This document shows, piece by piece, positions 35,701-42,642 of a DNA stretch of 64,000 bases. Under the pieces are notes generated by a model that made no database searches, was not told the DNA's origin, and worked only from the letters and a program-made list of their open reading frames with translations. This DNA is from Salipiger bermudensis (GTDB lineage Bacteria; Pseudomonadota; Alphaproteobacteria; Rhodobacterales; Rhodobacteraceae). Positions within the stretch are counted from its first letter, which is position 1; each line of letters opens with the position of its first letter. The position numbers were made by a program, and so were the translations under genes. The stretch is taken from NCBI RefSeq assembly GCF_019801965.1, contig NZ_JAHVIA010000007.1, positions 186,001 through 250,000 on the forward strand, written 5' to 3'.

Positions 35701-36058
35701 GCCGAGCAAAGGCCGGCTGTCGCAGATCGTGCTTTCGGGCAACCAGACGAGCAACACCGCGACCGTGCGTCGCCCGGTCGTGCGCGCCGTCGATCCGGCC
35801 GCGCGCGCAGTTGGGTGTCACGCGAACCAATGCCTGCAGAGCGGAGACACGCAGGCGCGCGAGGTCGTGCTGATTGGCGGGGCCACCGTGACCGCAGGCA
35901 ACAACTCGGTGCTTCACTCGCGGTCCGGCGCCATCTCGATAAGCATCCTCGCAAGATCGTCCGGCGTCACCGCGCTCGGCAACGTGACCAGCCGGGGCGT
36001 CTTTCTGAACGGCGGGCCGCTTCCGGCGCCCTTCGACGCGCTGAACGTCATCGACTGA
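32717..36058 (+). CDS. large eCIS-associated protein: DUF6519-like N terminus and right-handed beta-helix
   Basis: 1113 aa, the largest gene of the locus. Residues 1-450 (SRDSFDALRDFAGVFLQQGRAVLDADWNEL at the start) resemble the DUF6519 domain found beside eCIS and tailocin baseplates. A GCTVCVS motif near 490 leads into ALTIQAAIDQVETAGGTVCL, the typical entry to a pectate-lyase-like beta-helix, and repeated strands with Asn/Asp turns (IIGNSVLNFAGSGVRI, IDNNVVEEIAD, IVGNSIRGVGL, SLSGNRIDG) run to about 960. No catalytic residues are evident. It is the best candidate for an adhesive or fibre-like appendage, since no classical fibre gene is seen. Confidence 0.78.
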   Translation: MSGDNSRDSFDALRDFAGVFLQQGRAVLDADWNELVEIFERRIRAGTIDTIGRAVVPRETMEGFRIRVNAGEITIGPGSFYLDGMRLQNHGFANFDGRFPDRPAPVQDRGVEVEDGGLGVLDELTAPPDAPHLPYEAQPYWPTPAALPTSGTHLAYLVAWQREVTPVKDPSLLDPALGGLDTTTRWQTVWQVRLLENVGTGTTCATPDEDVPGWIEQRAPSTARLTTSTIDIDTPEDPCLVPPTDGYTGIENQLYRVELHSLEAGVAPTHFKYSRENASVTAAIEAIASDAASITVSRIGRDDILRFSPNDWVEVTDNIREFNHRSGQILRVATVNVETREITFEAGAAVSGDLIPSGDEGDTFADRRPRLIRWDQNDVIREADNVTEWVNLGPGSNGLIPIPPAGTVLHLEKGITIEFSTAEGPGTFRDMDYWRFSARTATTTIDELSAAPPEGIQRHYARLAVVNMPSSELDCRTHWPPEFPGGGETESCGCTVCVSAEGHNSGALTIQAAIDQVETAGGTVCLDAGAYALDAPVTISDRASLRIRGQGIGTLLFYQGPGGAIQIDSSTDVVLEDFAVLATPGEDGNGNVPIAHGVTSVNSPFSAFRRMAIIVAASGAGQRFDFGIALDGFNFGTIVEECFVVGAHALGARSTYGLDEDGDLTFAAFGDLRVCDNILFGARAAMLFDRACLSLSQARFERNLALGLADAVRINFGELPSGSIRFEGSTIIAAGDGVALGSSDLRIQDCRIGGGNGEQPGDGIVILENLVPERPGDVQIIGNSVLNFAGSGVRISGVQSTALIKRNVVRNCGFAGIFVEPSAEIGHVAIDNNVVEEIADPTGSPDGAGVMLFSAASAQIVGNSIRGVGLGGDDGRRFAGIAAQAVGSLEIGGNRIAEIGPDRAETVATGIFVRRPYGTVSLSGNRIDGTVARTDDFTGWAAIDIGAPERDGDFELGEAVLANAASLPGMSDTDAVFVELAEETFALSATSFAVTPSKGRLSQIVLSGNQTSNTATVRRPVVRAVDPAARAVGCHANQCLQSGDTQAREVVLIGGATVTAGNNSVLHSRSGAISISILARSSGVTALGNVTSRGVFLNGGPLPAPFDALNVID

Positions 36059-36068
36059 GGAGACCACC

Positions 36069-36602
36069 ATGCCCTTCACCATCGCCCGCATCGAACGTGA
36101 AAAGACCATCGCCGGGCTGGCTCGCAACCTGTTCGACCTCTCGAACGCGACACCGGCCCAGCGACGCCGGGCCGAACGCGAGCTCCTGCGCCTGAATCCG
36201 AAGCTGCGTTCGCGCGATAATTTCGCCAGCGGTGGGACGGTAATCGTCCCGGTCGTACCCGGCCTTCGTGCGACGCCGCGCGCCACCGCGCGCGATACTC
36301 CGCTCGGACCGCTGCTGGCGCGCGCCATCGCCGACACAAGGCTTGGGCTCGAAGAGGCCGGAGCCGGATTGGAGGCGGCCAAGAAGCGCGCCGAAGAGGC
36401 GCGGGACAAGCTTGGCAACGATCGACTTCGAGAGCGCATTCGCAAGGATTTGCCCAACAGCGAACCCGTACTCGATGACGCTTCGGAAGGCATCGGAAAG
36501 AGATTTGAAAAAGACCAGTCCCGGCTCGAAACGCTGTCCGAAGCGCTTGAGCAGACATTGAAGCAGCTTGCCCGCCTCGAGAAGATGTCCGGCTCGGGTT
36601 GA
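36069..36602 (+). CDS. eCIS-associated LysM-like/coiled-coil protein
   Basis: 177 aa, last gene of the run, 10 bp after the previous stop with AGGAGAC before its ATG. Residues 5-65 have a LysM-like outline (KTIAGLARNLFDLS, LLRLNPKL, then GGTVIVPVVPG). From about residue 80 to the end it is charged and helical (EEAGAGLEAAKKRAEEARDKL), predicting a coiled coil. It might be a baseplate accessory or a minimal length-ruler; it is far too short to be a conventional tape measure. Function unknown. Confidence 0.75.
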   Translation: MPFTIARIEREKTIAGLARNLFDLSNATPAQRRRAERELLRLNPKLRSRDNFASGGTVIVPVVPGLRATPRATARDTPLGPLLARAIADTRLGLEEAGAGLEAAKKRAEEARDKLGNDRLRERIRKDLPNSEPVLDDASEGIGKRFEKDQSRLETLSEALEQTLKQLARLEKMSGSG

Positions 36603-36978
36603 AGCGGCCGGAGGGCTCGGTTCAAGATCGGACTCGTCGGTTCCGAATACTCTGGACAGCGGGAACCGCGATCGCCGCAACATCGCCCCCGGCGACGGTT
36701 CGGATAGGCTCGTATCCTTCGCGCGACAGTCGCAATGCTGCACTGATCACCTGTCCGGCCCCCGGTCGCCGGATCCGGCGGCGCGCAGGAGGACATACCA
36801 GCTCTGTTGCTTGGCTGCATTCCATGACATGATGCAGGTGCAGCGAATTGACGCTGTCGAAGCTCTTGCCAGCAAGCCCTCAATCGTATACTGCCGCATA
36901 CAATAAGCGCGCCGCGACCGTTCGACGCCGTCGCGCCCGCTGCTCCAGCTTCGCCCACACTGAACCGCAGGGACCGTC
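36603..36978. other. intergenic region between eCIS and acnB
   Basis: 376 bp with no supported gene and no clear T-tailed terminator for the eCIS run. Near the 3' end, GTATAC (36886-36891) and GCATAC (36896-36901) form a GntR-like pair with a 4-base spacer, in an AT-richer stretch that probably holds the acnB promoter. No repeat of the tRNA-Ser 3' end and no integrase are found here. Confidence 0.45.
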
Positions 36979-39768
36979 ATGAGCTTGTACACAGACTACC
37001 TAAATGAGATCGAAACGCGCAAGGCGGAGGGGCTGCACCCCAAGCCCATCGACGATGGCGCGCTGGTAGCCGAGCTGATCGCGCAGATCGAGGATGCCGG
37101 CAGCGAGCACCGCGACGACTCCCTGCAGTTCTTCATCTATAACACCCTGCCCGGCACCACATCCGCCGCAGGCGTGAAGGCCGCCTTCCTCAAGAAGATC
37201 ATCCTTGGTGAGACCAAGGTCGAGGAAATCACCCCGGCCTTCGCCTTCGAGCTGCTGTCGCACATGAAGGGCGGCCCCTCGGTCGAGGTTCTGCTCGACC
37301 TTGCGCTGAACCAGGACGGCGAGATCGCGCAGCAGGCCGCCGAGGTCCTCAAGACCCAGGTCTTCCTCTACGAGGCCGACATGGACCGTCTTGCCAAGGC
37401 CCATGCCGAGGGCAGCGCGATCGCCAAGGACATCCTCGAGAGCTACGCCAAGGCCGAGTTCTTCACCAAGCTTCCCGATATCGACGAAGAGATCGAGGTG
37501 GTGACCTACATCGCCGCAGAGGGCGACATCTCGACCGACCTGCTCTCGCCCGGCAACCAGGCGCACTCGCGCTCCGACCGCGAGCTGCACGGCAAGTGCA
37601 TGATCTCCGAGGCCGCGCAGAAGGAAATCGAGGCGCTCAAGCTGCAGCACCCGGGCAAGCGCGTGATGCTGATCGCGGAGAAGGGCACCATGGGCGTGGG
37701 CTCGTCGCGGATGTCGGGCGTCAACAACGTGGCGCTGTGGACCGGCAAGCCGACCTCGCCCTACGTTCCCTTCGTCAACTACGCCCCGGTCGTGGCCGGC
37801 ACCAACGGCATCTCGCCGATCTTCCTGACCACCGTGGGCGTGACCGGCGGCATCGGTCTCGACCTGAAGAACTGGGTCAAGAAGGTCGACGCCGACGGCA
37901 AGCCGATCCTCAACAATGACGGCAACCCGGTGCTCGAGCAGAAATACTCGGTTGCCACCGGCACCGTGCTGAAGATCGACACCAAGGCGATGAAGCTCAC
38001 CGACGAGGACGGCAAGGAGCTGGTCGACGTCTCTTCCGCCTTCACGCCGCAGAAGGTCGAGTTCATGAAGGCGGGCTCGTCCTATGCCATCGTCTTCGGC
38101 AAGAAGCTGCAGACGTTTGCGGCCGAGACCCTCGGCGTCGAGCCGACCCCGGTCTTCGCGCCGTCCAAGGAGGTCTCGATCGAAGGCCAGGGCCTGACCG
38201 CCGTCGAGAAGATCTTCAACAAGAACGCGCTTGGCACCACCCCGGGCAAGACCCTGCACGCGGGCTCGGACGTGCGCGTCAAGGTCAACATCGTGGGCTC
38301 CCAGGACACCACCGGCCTGATGACCAGCCAGGAGCTCGAGGCGATGGCGGCGACGGTGATTTCGCCGACCGTCGACGGCGCCTACCAGTCGGGCTGTCAC
38401 ACCGCGTCGGTCTGGGACAAGAAGGCCGAGGCCAACATCCCGCGCCTGATGAAGTTCATGAACGATTTCGGCCTGATCACCGCGCGCGATCCCAAGGGCG
38501 AATACCACGCCATGACCGACGTGATCCACAAGGTGCTCAACGACATCACCGTGGATGACTGGGACATCATCATCGGCGGCGACAGCCACACCCGGATGTC
38601 GAAAGGCGTAGCCTTCGGCGCGGACTCGGGCACCGTGGCGCTGGCGCTGGCGACCGGCGAGGCGACGATGCCGATCCCCGAGTCCGTCAAGGTCACCTTC
38701 AAGGGCAAGATGGCCGACCACATGGACTTCCGCGACGTGGTGCACGCCACCCAGCTGCAGATGCTCGAGCAGTTCGGCGACAACGTCTTCCAGGGCCGCA
38801 TCATCGAGGTCCATATCGGCACCCTGCTCGCCGACCAGGCCTTCACCTTCACCGACTGGACCGCGGAGATGAAGGCCAAGGCCTCGATCTGCATCTCCAA
38901 CGACGAGACCCTGATCGGCTCGCTGGAGCTCGCCAAGTCGCGCATCCAGGTGATGATCGACAAGGGCATGGACAACGCCGCCCAGACCCTGCAGGGCCTG
39001 ATCGACAAGGCCGACAAGCGTATCGCCGAGATCCGCTCGGGCGAGAAGCCGGCGCTGACCCCGGACGACAACGCCAAGTATTTTGCCGAGGTCGTCGTCG
39101 ATCTCGACAAGATCGACGAGCCGATGATCGCCGACCCGGACGTCAACAACGCCGACGCCTCGCGCCGCTACACCCACGACACCATCCGCCCGGTCTCCTA
39201 CTACGGTGGCGAGAAGAAGGTGGACCTTGGCTTCGTGGGCTCTTGCATGGTTCACAAGGGCGACATGAAGATCGTCGCGCAAATGCTGAAGAACCTCGAG
39301 AAGGCCAACGGCAAGGTCGAGTTCAAGGCGCCTCTGGTGGTGGCCGCGCCGACCTACAACATCATCGACGAGCTCAAGGAAGAGGGCGACTGGGAGATCC
39401 TGCAGAAGTACTCGGGCTTCGAGTTCGACGACATGTTCCCGAAGACCCAGGCGCGCAAGGAGTACGAGAACATCCTCTATCTGGAGCGCCCGGGCTGTAA
39501 CCTGTGCATGGGCAACCAGGAAAAGGCCGAGAAGGGCGACACCGTGCTCGCCACCTCGACTCGCCTCTTCCAGGGCCGCGTGGTGGAGGACTCCTCCGAG
39601 AAGAAGGGCGAGTCGCTGCTCGCCTCGACCCCGGTGGTGGTGCTCTCGGCAATCCTCGGCCGCACGCCGAATGCCGACGAGTACAAGAGCGCGGTGGAAG
39701 GCATCGACCTGACCAAGTTCGCCCCGCCCGCCGCGACCCCCGAGACCACCCGCTCGGTGCACTTCTGA
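36979..39768 (+). CDS. acnB: bifunctional aconitate hydratase 2 / 2-methylisocitrate dehydratase
   Basis: 929 aa, with the AcnB domain order (HEAT-like helical domain first, swivel domain second, then catalytic domains). It also has the three cluster ligands: Cys756 in GSCMVH and Cys840/Cys843 in PGCNLCMGNQ, which bind the [4Fe-4S]. It interconverts citrate and isocitrate in the TCA cycle and can act on 2-methylisocitrate. It is monocistronic, with a strong terminator 51 bp after the stop. A GntR-like motif lies about 80 bp upstream. Confidence 0.97.
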   Translation: MSLYTDYLNEIETRKAEGLHPKPIDDGALVAELIAQIEDAGSEHRDDSLQFFIYNTLPGTTSAAGVKAAFLKKIILGETKVEEITPAFAFELLSHMKGGPSVEVLLDLALNQDGEIAQQAAEVLKTQVFLYEADMDRLAKAHAEGSAIAKDILESYAKAEFFTKLPDIDEEIEVVTYIAAEGDISTDLLSPGNQAHSRSDRELHGKCMISEAAQKEIEALKLQHPGKRVMLIAEKGTMGVGSSRMSGVNNVALWTGKPTSPYVPFVNYAPVVAGTNGISPIFLTTVGVTGGIGLDLKNWVKKVDADGKPILNNDGNPVLEQKYSVATGTVLKIDTKAMKLTDEDGKELVDVSSAFTPQKVEFMKAGSSYAIVFGKKLQTFAAETLGVEPTPVFAPSKEVSIEGQGLTAVEKIFNKNALGTTPGKTLHAGSDVRVKVNIVGSQDTTGLMTSQELEAMAATVISPTVDGAYQSGCHTASVWDKKAEANIPRLMKFMNDFGLITARDPKGEYHAMTDVIHKVLNDITVDDWDIIIGGDSHTRMSKGVAFGADSGTVALALATGEATMPIPESVKVTFKGKMADHMDFRDVVHATQLQMLEQFGDNVFQGRIIEVHIGTLLADQAFTFTDWTAEMKAKASICISNDETLIGSLELAKSRIQVMIDKGMDNAAQTLQGLIDKADKRIAEIRSGEKPALTPDDNAKYFAEVVVDLDKIDEPMIADPDVNNADASRRYTHDTIRPVSYYGGEKKVDLGFVGSCMVHKGDMKIVAQMLKNLEKANGKVEFKAPLVVAAPTYNIIDELKEEGDWEILQKYSGFEFDDMFPKTQARKEYENILYLERPGCNLCMGNQEKAEKGDTVLATSTRLFQGRVVEDSSEKKGESLLASTPVVVLSAILGRTPNADEYKSAVEGIDLTKFAPPAATPETTRSVHF

Positions 39769-39818
39769 TCGGCTGAGCGCCGGGGCGTCTGACGCCTCGG
39801 CACGTCGCAGGACAAACG

Positions 39819-39847
39819 AAAAGGCCGCGCTTTGGCGCGGCCTTTTT
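39819..39847 (+). terminator. rho-independent terminator of acnB
   Basis: AAAGGCCGCGC (39820-39830) pairs perfectly with GCGCGGCCTTT across a TTTG tetraloop and is followed by further T residues. It begins 51 bases after the acnB stop. The A-run before the stem would also allow it to work on the opposite strand. Confidence 0.9.
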
Positions 39848-40040
39848 GATGTTCGAGGTAATCGCAAGAGTAACGCCCGCCGCGCATCGCCGGTCCGCGG
39901 GAAGGCGATCCTGCCTCGGAATCCCTCGTCTTATCGCTGCCAAGTCCGAAGGACCTCAAAGCTCAGCGCCCAGCCCTACCAAATCGCCGGCCCGGGGGGC
40001 GGGTCACGCCGAAGGCCTGCCTCCGGCATGACCGATAGCG

Positions 40041-40107
40041 CGCCTCTCGGCGTTTGCATGCAAATGCCCGCCGGCAACACATCGCGAAACGCGATGTGTG
40101 AGAGGCG
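40041..40107. repeat. nested inverted repeats forming a possible three-way junction
   Basis: The outer stem CGCCTCTC (40041-40048) pairs with GAGAGGCG (40100-40107). Inside are a perfect 12-bp palindrome TTTGCATGCAAA (40053-40064) and a perfect 10-bp hairpin ACACATCGCG-AAA-CGCGATGTGT (40077-40099). No protein frame uses this stretch. It could be a REP-like or miniature mobile element, or a structured RNA end of the minus-strand operon. Confidence 0.6.
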
Positions 40108-40111
40108 GCCT

Positions 40112-40133
40112 GCGGCCTTGGTTCCGCGCGGGC
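40112..40133 (+). repeat. copy 1 of a 21-22-bp direct repeat
   Basis: GCGGCCTTGGTTCCGCGCGG plus GC, matching the copy at 40195-40215 except for one extra base. Copies are 83 bp apart and both can fold a short GC hairpin. They probably belong to the same repeat cassette as the nested structure just before. Confidence 0.6.
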
Positions 40134-40194
40134 AAGGTTCAAACGCGGAGCGTAGGCACCTCCTCTGCGTCCTCGACATTCACACCAGCCCCCC

Positions 40195-40215
40195 GCGGCC
40201 TTGTTCCGCGCGGGC
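40195..40215 (+). repeat. copy 2 of a 21-22-bp direct repeat
   Basis: GCGGCCTTGTTCCGCGCGGG plus C, one base shorter than the copy at 40112-40133. It lies 26 bp past the end of the FAH gene on the minus strand and could serve as its transcript-end hairpin, though no T run follows. Confidence 0.6.
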
Positions 40216-40240
40216 TCTGATCGACCGTCGACAAGCTGCC

Positions 40241-41083
40241 CTACCCCGCGACCATCTCCTGCCGCTGCGTGCCCAGCCCCTCGACGCTCAGCTCCATCAC
40301 GTCGCCGGCGCGCAGGAAGCGCGGCGGTTTCATCCCGAGCCCGACGCCCGCGGGCGTGCCGGTGGCGATCAGGTCGCCCGGCACCAGCTCCATGAAACGG
40401 CTCATATAGGCGATGATCTCGGCCACGCCGAAGATCATGTCAGAGGTGTCGCTGTCCTGGACCGTCTCGCCGTTCAGCGCCAGCGACAGGGACAGTGCCT
40501 GCGGGTCGGAGATCTCGTCCGTCGTCACCAGATACGGCCCGCAGGGGCCATAGCCCGGCGCCGACTTGCCCTTGATCCACTGCCCGCCATGCTCCATCTG
40601 CCAGGCCCGCTCCGACAGGTCGTTGACCACGCAATAGCCCGCGACGTGGCTCAGCGCCTCGGCCTCGGAGACCTGCCAGCAGGTCTTTCCGATCACCACG
40701 CCGAGCTCGACCTCCCAGTCGGATTTCTCCGAGCCCGGCGGGATCGTCACCGCATCGTTCGGCCCAGCCAGCGCCGAGGCCGCCTTGGAGAACAGGATCG
40801 GCTCTTTCGGCGGCTGCGCGCCGGTCTCGGCGGCGTGCTTGGCGTAGTTTAGACCGACGCAGAAGAAGTTGGGCACGCCGGCAAGACAGGCACCGATGCG
40901 CACCCCCTCCGGCAGTACCGGCAGCGTCGCGAGATCGAGCCCCCGGATCGCCTCGAGCGCCTCGAGCGACACGCCCTGCCCGCCAAGATCCGGCACAACG
41001 CCGGACAGATCCCGCATCTGGCCCTGGCCATCCAGCACCACAGGGCGCTCTTCGCCCTTCGGCCCCACGCGCATCAGTTTCAT
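40241..41083 (-). CDS. fumarylacetoacetate hydrolase family protein
   Basis: 280 aa from the ATG at 41083, which overlaps the stop of the GntR gene. The FAH C-terminal fold motifs are present: FFCVGLNYAKHAAE, SDWEVELGVVIGK with the metal-binding Glu residues, YCVVNDLSERAWQ, GKSAPGYGPCGPYLVT, LIATGTPAGVGLG. The family hydrolyses C-C bonds of 2,4-diketo acids. The neighbouring SDR and lactate/glycolate oxidase suggest 2,4-diketo-3-deoxy sugar acid hydrolysis (as in non-phosphorylative fuconate/rhamnonate breakdown), which is inference. Confidence 0.9.
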   Translation of the reverse strand: MKLMRVGPKGEERPVVLDGQGQMRDLSGVVPDLGGQGVSLEALEAIRGLDLATLPVLPEGVRIGACLAGVPNFFCVGLNYAKHAAETGAQPPKEPILFSKAASALAGPNDAVTIPPGSEKSDWEVELGVVIGKTCWQVSEAEALSHVAGYCVVNDLSERAWQMEHGGQWIKGKSAPGYGPCGPYLVTTDEISDPQALSLSLALNGETVQDSDTSDMIFGVAEIIAYMSRFMELVPGDLIATGTPAGVGLGMKPPRFLRAGDVMELSVEGLGTQRQEMVAG

Positions 41084-41760
41084 GTCTCGTCCTCCTGGTC
41101 TGCGGCCGCCGCCTCGGCTTCGAGGGCGGCGGCGATGTCGTCTGCGAGGCTCGCCAGATGGTCCTCGACGGCGCGGGTCACCGCGTCCACGTCGCGGGCC
41201 CGGAGCGCCTGCAGGATGATCTCGTGATTGCCCACGACGCGCGCACGGTTGTGCCGCATCCGGGCCGAGAGATAGCGCGCCCGCCACAGCCGCGCGAGAT
41301 AGCGGTTGTGGGTCTGCGCCAGCGCCGCGTTATGCGCCGCCCGCGCGATGCGGCGGTGAAAGCTCATGTCGAGCTCGAAGGCGTCGAGCGCGTCGAGCTG
41401 ATCGTAGCTCGAGGAAATGCGCCGGTGCAGTGCCTCGATCTCGTCGAGATCAGCCTCGGTGGCGGCCTCGCAGGCGAGCCGAGCCGAGAGCTGTTCGAGC
41501 GTCTGCAGCACCACCACCTGATCACGCACCTCCTTGATCGAGGGCCGCGCCACCACCGGGCTGCGCGCCGGGCGCAGCACCACCAACCCCTCCTTGGCAA
41601 GGATGCGGATCGCCTCGCGCATCGGCGTGCGGCTCACCCCCATGGCGGCGGCGGTGTCGCGCTCCTTGATCGGCGCGTCGGGCGGCAGCGTGCCGAACAG
41701 GATCGCCCGGCGCAACTGCGCGGCGATCTGCTCGGCAAGGGTCTCCTGCGGCGCGTCCAT
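41080..41760 (-). CDS. GntR family transcriptional regulator, FCD subfamily
   Basis: 226 aa. Winged helix at residues 8-72 (LAEQIAAQLRRAILFGTLPP, then VSRTPMREAIRILAKEGL), followed by a helical FCD domain with the expected D..FHRRIA and late VGNHEIILQAL motifs. It lies between SDR and FAH genes in a minus-strand operon and 5 bp after the SDR stop. It probably regulates this operon and the divergent oxidase through the GGTATACC site at 42596-42603. Confidence 0.92.
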   Translation of the reverse strand: MDAPQETLAEQIAAQLRRAILFGTLPPDAPIKERDTAAAMGVSRTPMREAIRILAKEGLVVLRPARSPVVARPSIKEVRDQVVVLQTLEQLSARLACEAATEADLDEIEALHRRISSSYDQLDALDAFELDMSFHRRIARAAHNAALAQTHNRYLARLWRARYLSARMRHNRARVVGNHEIILQALRARDVDAVTRAVEDHLASLADDIAAALEAEAAAADQEDET

Positions 41761-41765
41761 GCCGC

Positions 41766-42503
41766 TCAGCCCCGCCCGATATAGGGCATCTTGGTCGCCA
41801 TCACGGTCATGAACTGCACATTGGCATCGAGCGGCAGCCCCGCCATGTGCAGGACCGAGCTGGCCACGTGCTCCGCATCCATCACCGCCTCCGCCGCGAT
41901 CTCGCCATTGGCCTGCCTGACGCCCGTGGCCATCGGCGCGGCCATCTCGGTCAGGGCGTTGCCGATATCGATCTGGCCGCAGGCGATGTTGAACGGCCGC
42001 CCGTCGAGGCTGATCGATCGGGTGAGCCCGGTCACCGCGTGTTTTGAGGTCGTGTAGGGCGAAGAGCCGGGGCGCGGCACATGCGCCGAGATCGAGCCGT
42101 TGTTGATGATGCGCCCGCCCTGCGGGTCCTGCCGGCGCATCTGGGCAAAGGCCGTGCGGGCGCAGAGGAACATGCCGGTGATGTTGACGGCGCAGAGCTG
42201 CATCCAGTCCTCGACCGGGATTTCGTCGATCGGCGCGCCCCTGGTGAAGATGCCGGCATTGTTGAACAGCGCGTCGACCCGGCCCCAGCTTTGGGCGACC
42301 TCGGCAAAGCCCTGATCCACCGCCTCAGGCTGCGAAACGTCGAAAGGCAGCACCAGCGCATTAGGATCGCCATTGGCGCTCTCGCGCAGCGGCGCCTCGC
42401 GGCGGCCCACCAGCGCCACGCGCCAGCCGTCCTTCAGGAATGCCTGCGCGGTGACGCGTCCGATGCCGCTGCCCGCGCCGGTGATGACGATGCTCCGGGT
42501 CAT
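41766..42503 (-). CDS. short-chain dehydrogenase/reductase
   Basis: 245 aa from the ATG at 42503; the longer upstream frame lacks family character. It has the NAD(P) motif GAGSGIG near residue 8, NNAG near 80, a catalytic Ser in NNGSISAH and the YxxxK pair in SPYTTSKHAVTG. It is first in an operon with GntR and FAH genes. An SDR acting on a 2-keto-3-deoxy sugar acid ahead of an FAH-type hydrolase is known from L-fucose/L-rhamnose pathways, so that role is plausible but not proven by sequence. Confidence 0.9.
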   Translation of the reverse strand: MTRSIVITGAGSGIGRVTAQAFLKDGWRVALVGRREAPLRESANGDPNALVLPFDVSQPEAVDQGFAEVAQSWGRVDALFNNAGIFTRGAPIDEIPVEDWMQLCAVNITGMFLCARTAFAQMRRQDPQGGRIINNGSISAHVPRPGSSPYTTSKHAVTGLTRSISLDGRPFNIACGQIDIGNALTEMAAPMATGVRQANGEIAAEAVMDAEHVASSVLHMAGLPLDANVQFMTVMATKMPYIGRG

Positions 42504-42595
42504 GACCCCTCCTCCCTCGACGCCGTTTCGCGCCCTCTTGCCGGCCGGTTGGGGACGCGCCCCTCCGGCAGTTGCTTGCCACAGTGTCACCGGCT

Positions 42596-42603
42596 GGTAT
42601 ACC
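42596..42603. promoter_or_regulatory. candidate GntR operator in the divergent SDR/oxidase promoter
   Basis: GGTATACC is a perfect 8-bp palindrome in the context ctGGTATACCga, similar to FCD-GntR operators of the TNGTATACNA type. It is centred in the 139-bp gap between the SDR and oxidase start codons, with the GntR gene in the adjacent operon. Confidence 0.45.
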
Positions 42604-42642
42604 GAATGCAAGCGCATTCCCCCGGCGCAGGAGACCACCAAG

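Larger units (their letters stand above)
39848..40240. other. structured, gene-free region between acnB and the FAH operon
   Basis: About 390 bp with no supported gene. It holds a nested three-stem structure at 40041-40107 and two near-identical 21-22-bp repeats at 40112 and 40195, annotated separately. The downstream FAH gene ends at 40241 on the other strand, so any transcript from the minus-strand operon would run through these elements. Confidence 0.6.

Noticed and set aside
9872-36602. Prophage or R-type tailocin
   Set aside because: No capsid, portal, terminase, integrase, holin or endolysin genes are present, while DUF4255, the AAA+ ATPase and DUF4157 cargo genes are typical of eCIS.
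9872-36602. Type VI secretion system
   Set aside because: No TssJ/L/M membrane complex, ClpV or TssB/C pair. A phage-type sheath, DUF4255 and an Afp15-like ATPase are present instead.
8086-36978. Integrated island with tRNA-Ser att sites
   Set aside because: I looked for a repeat of the tRNA 3' end (ggttcgaatcccttcgtctc) in 36.6-37.0 kb and for an integrase and found neither. Acquisition remains possible but has no site evidence.
37000-39867. 955-codon open frame antisense to acnB
   Set aside because: A GC-rich shadow of a well-conserved gene; its translation is Leu/Val/Gly/His-rich without domain character.
39848-40240. Protein gene from 40028 on the plus strand (274 codons)
   Set aside because: Almost entirely antisense to the FAH gene, and the first part runs through the hairpins and repeats; no family pattern.
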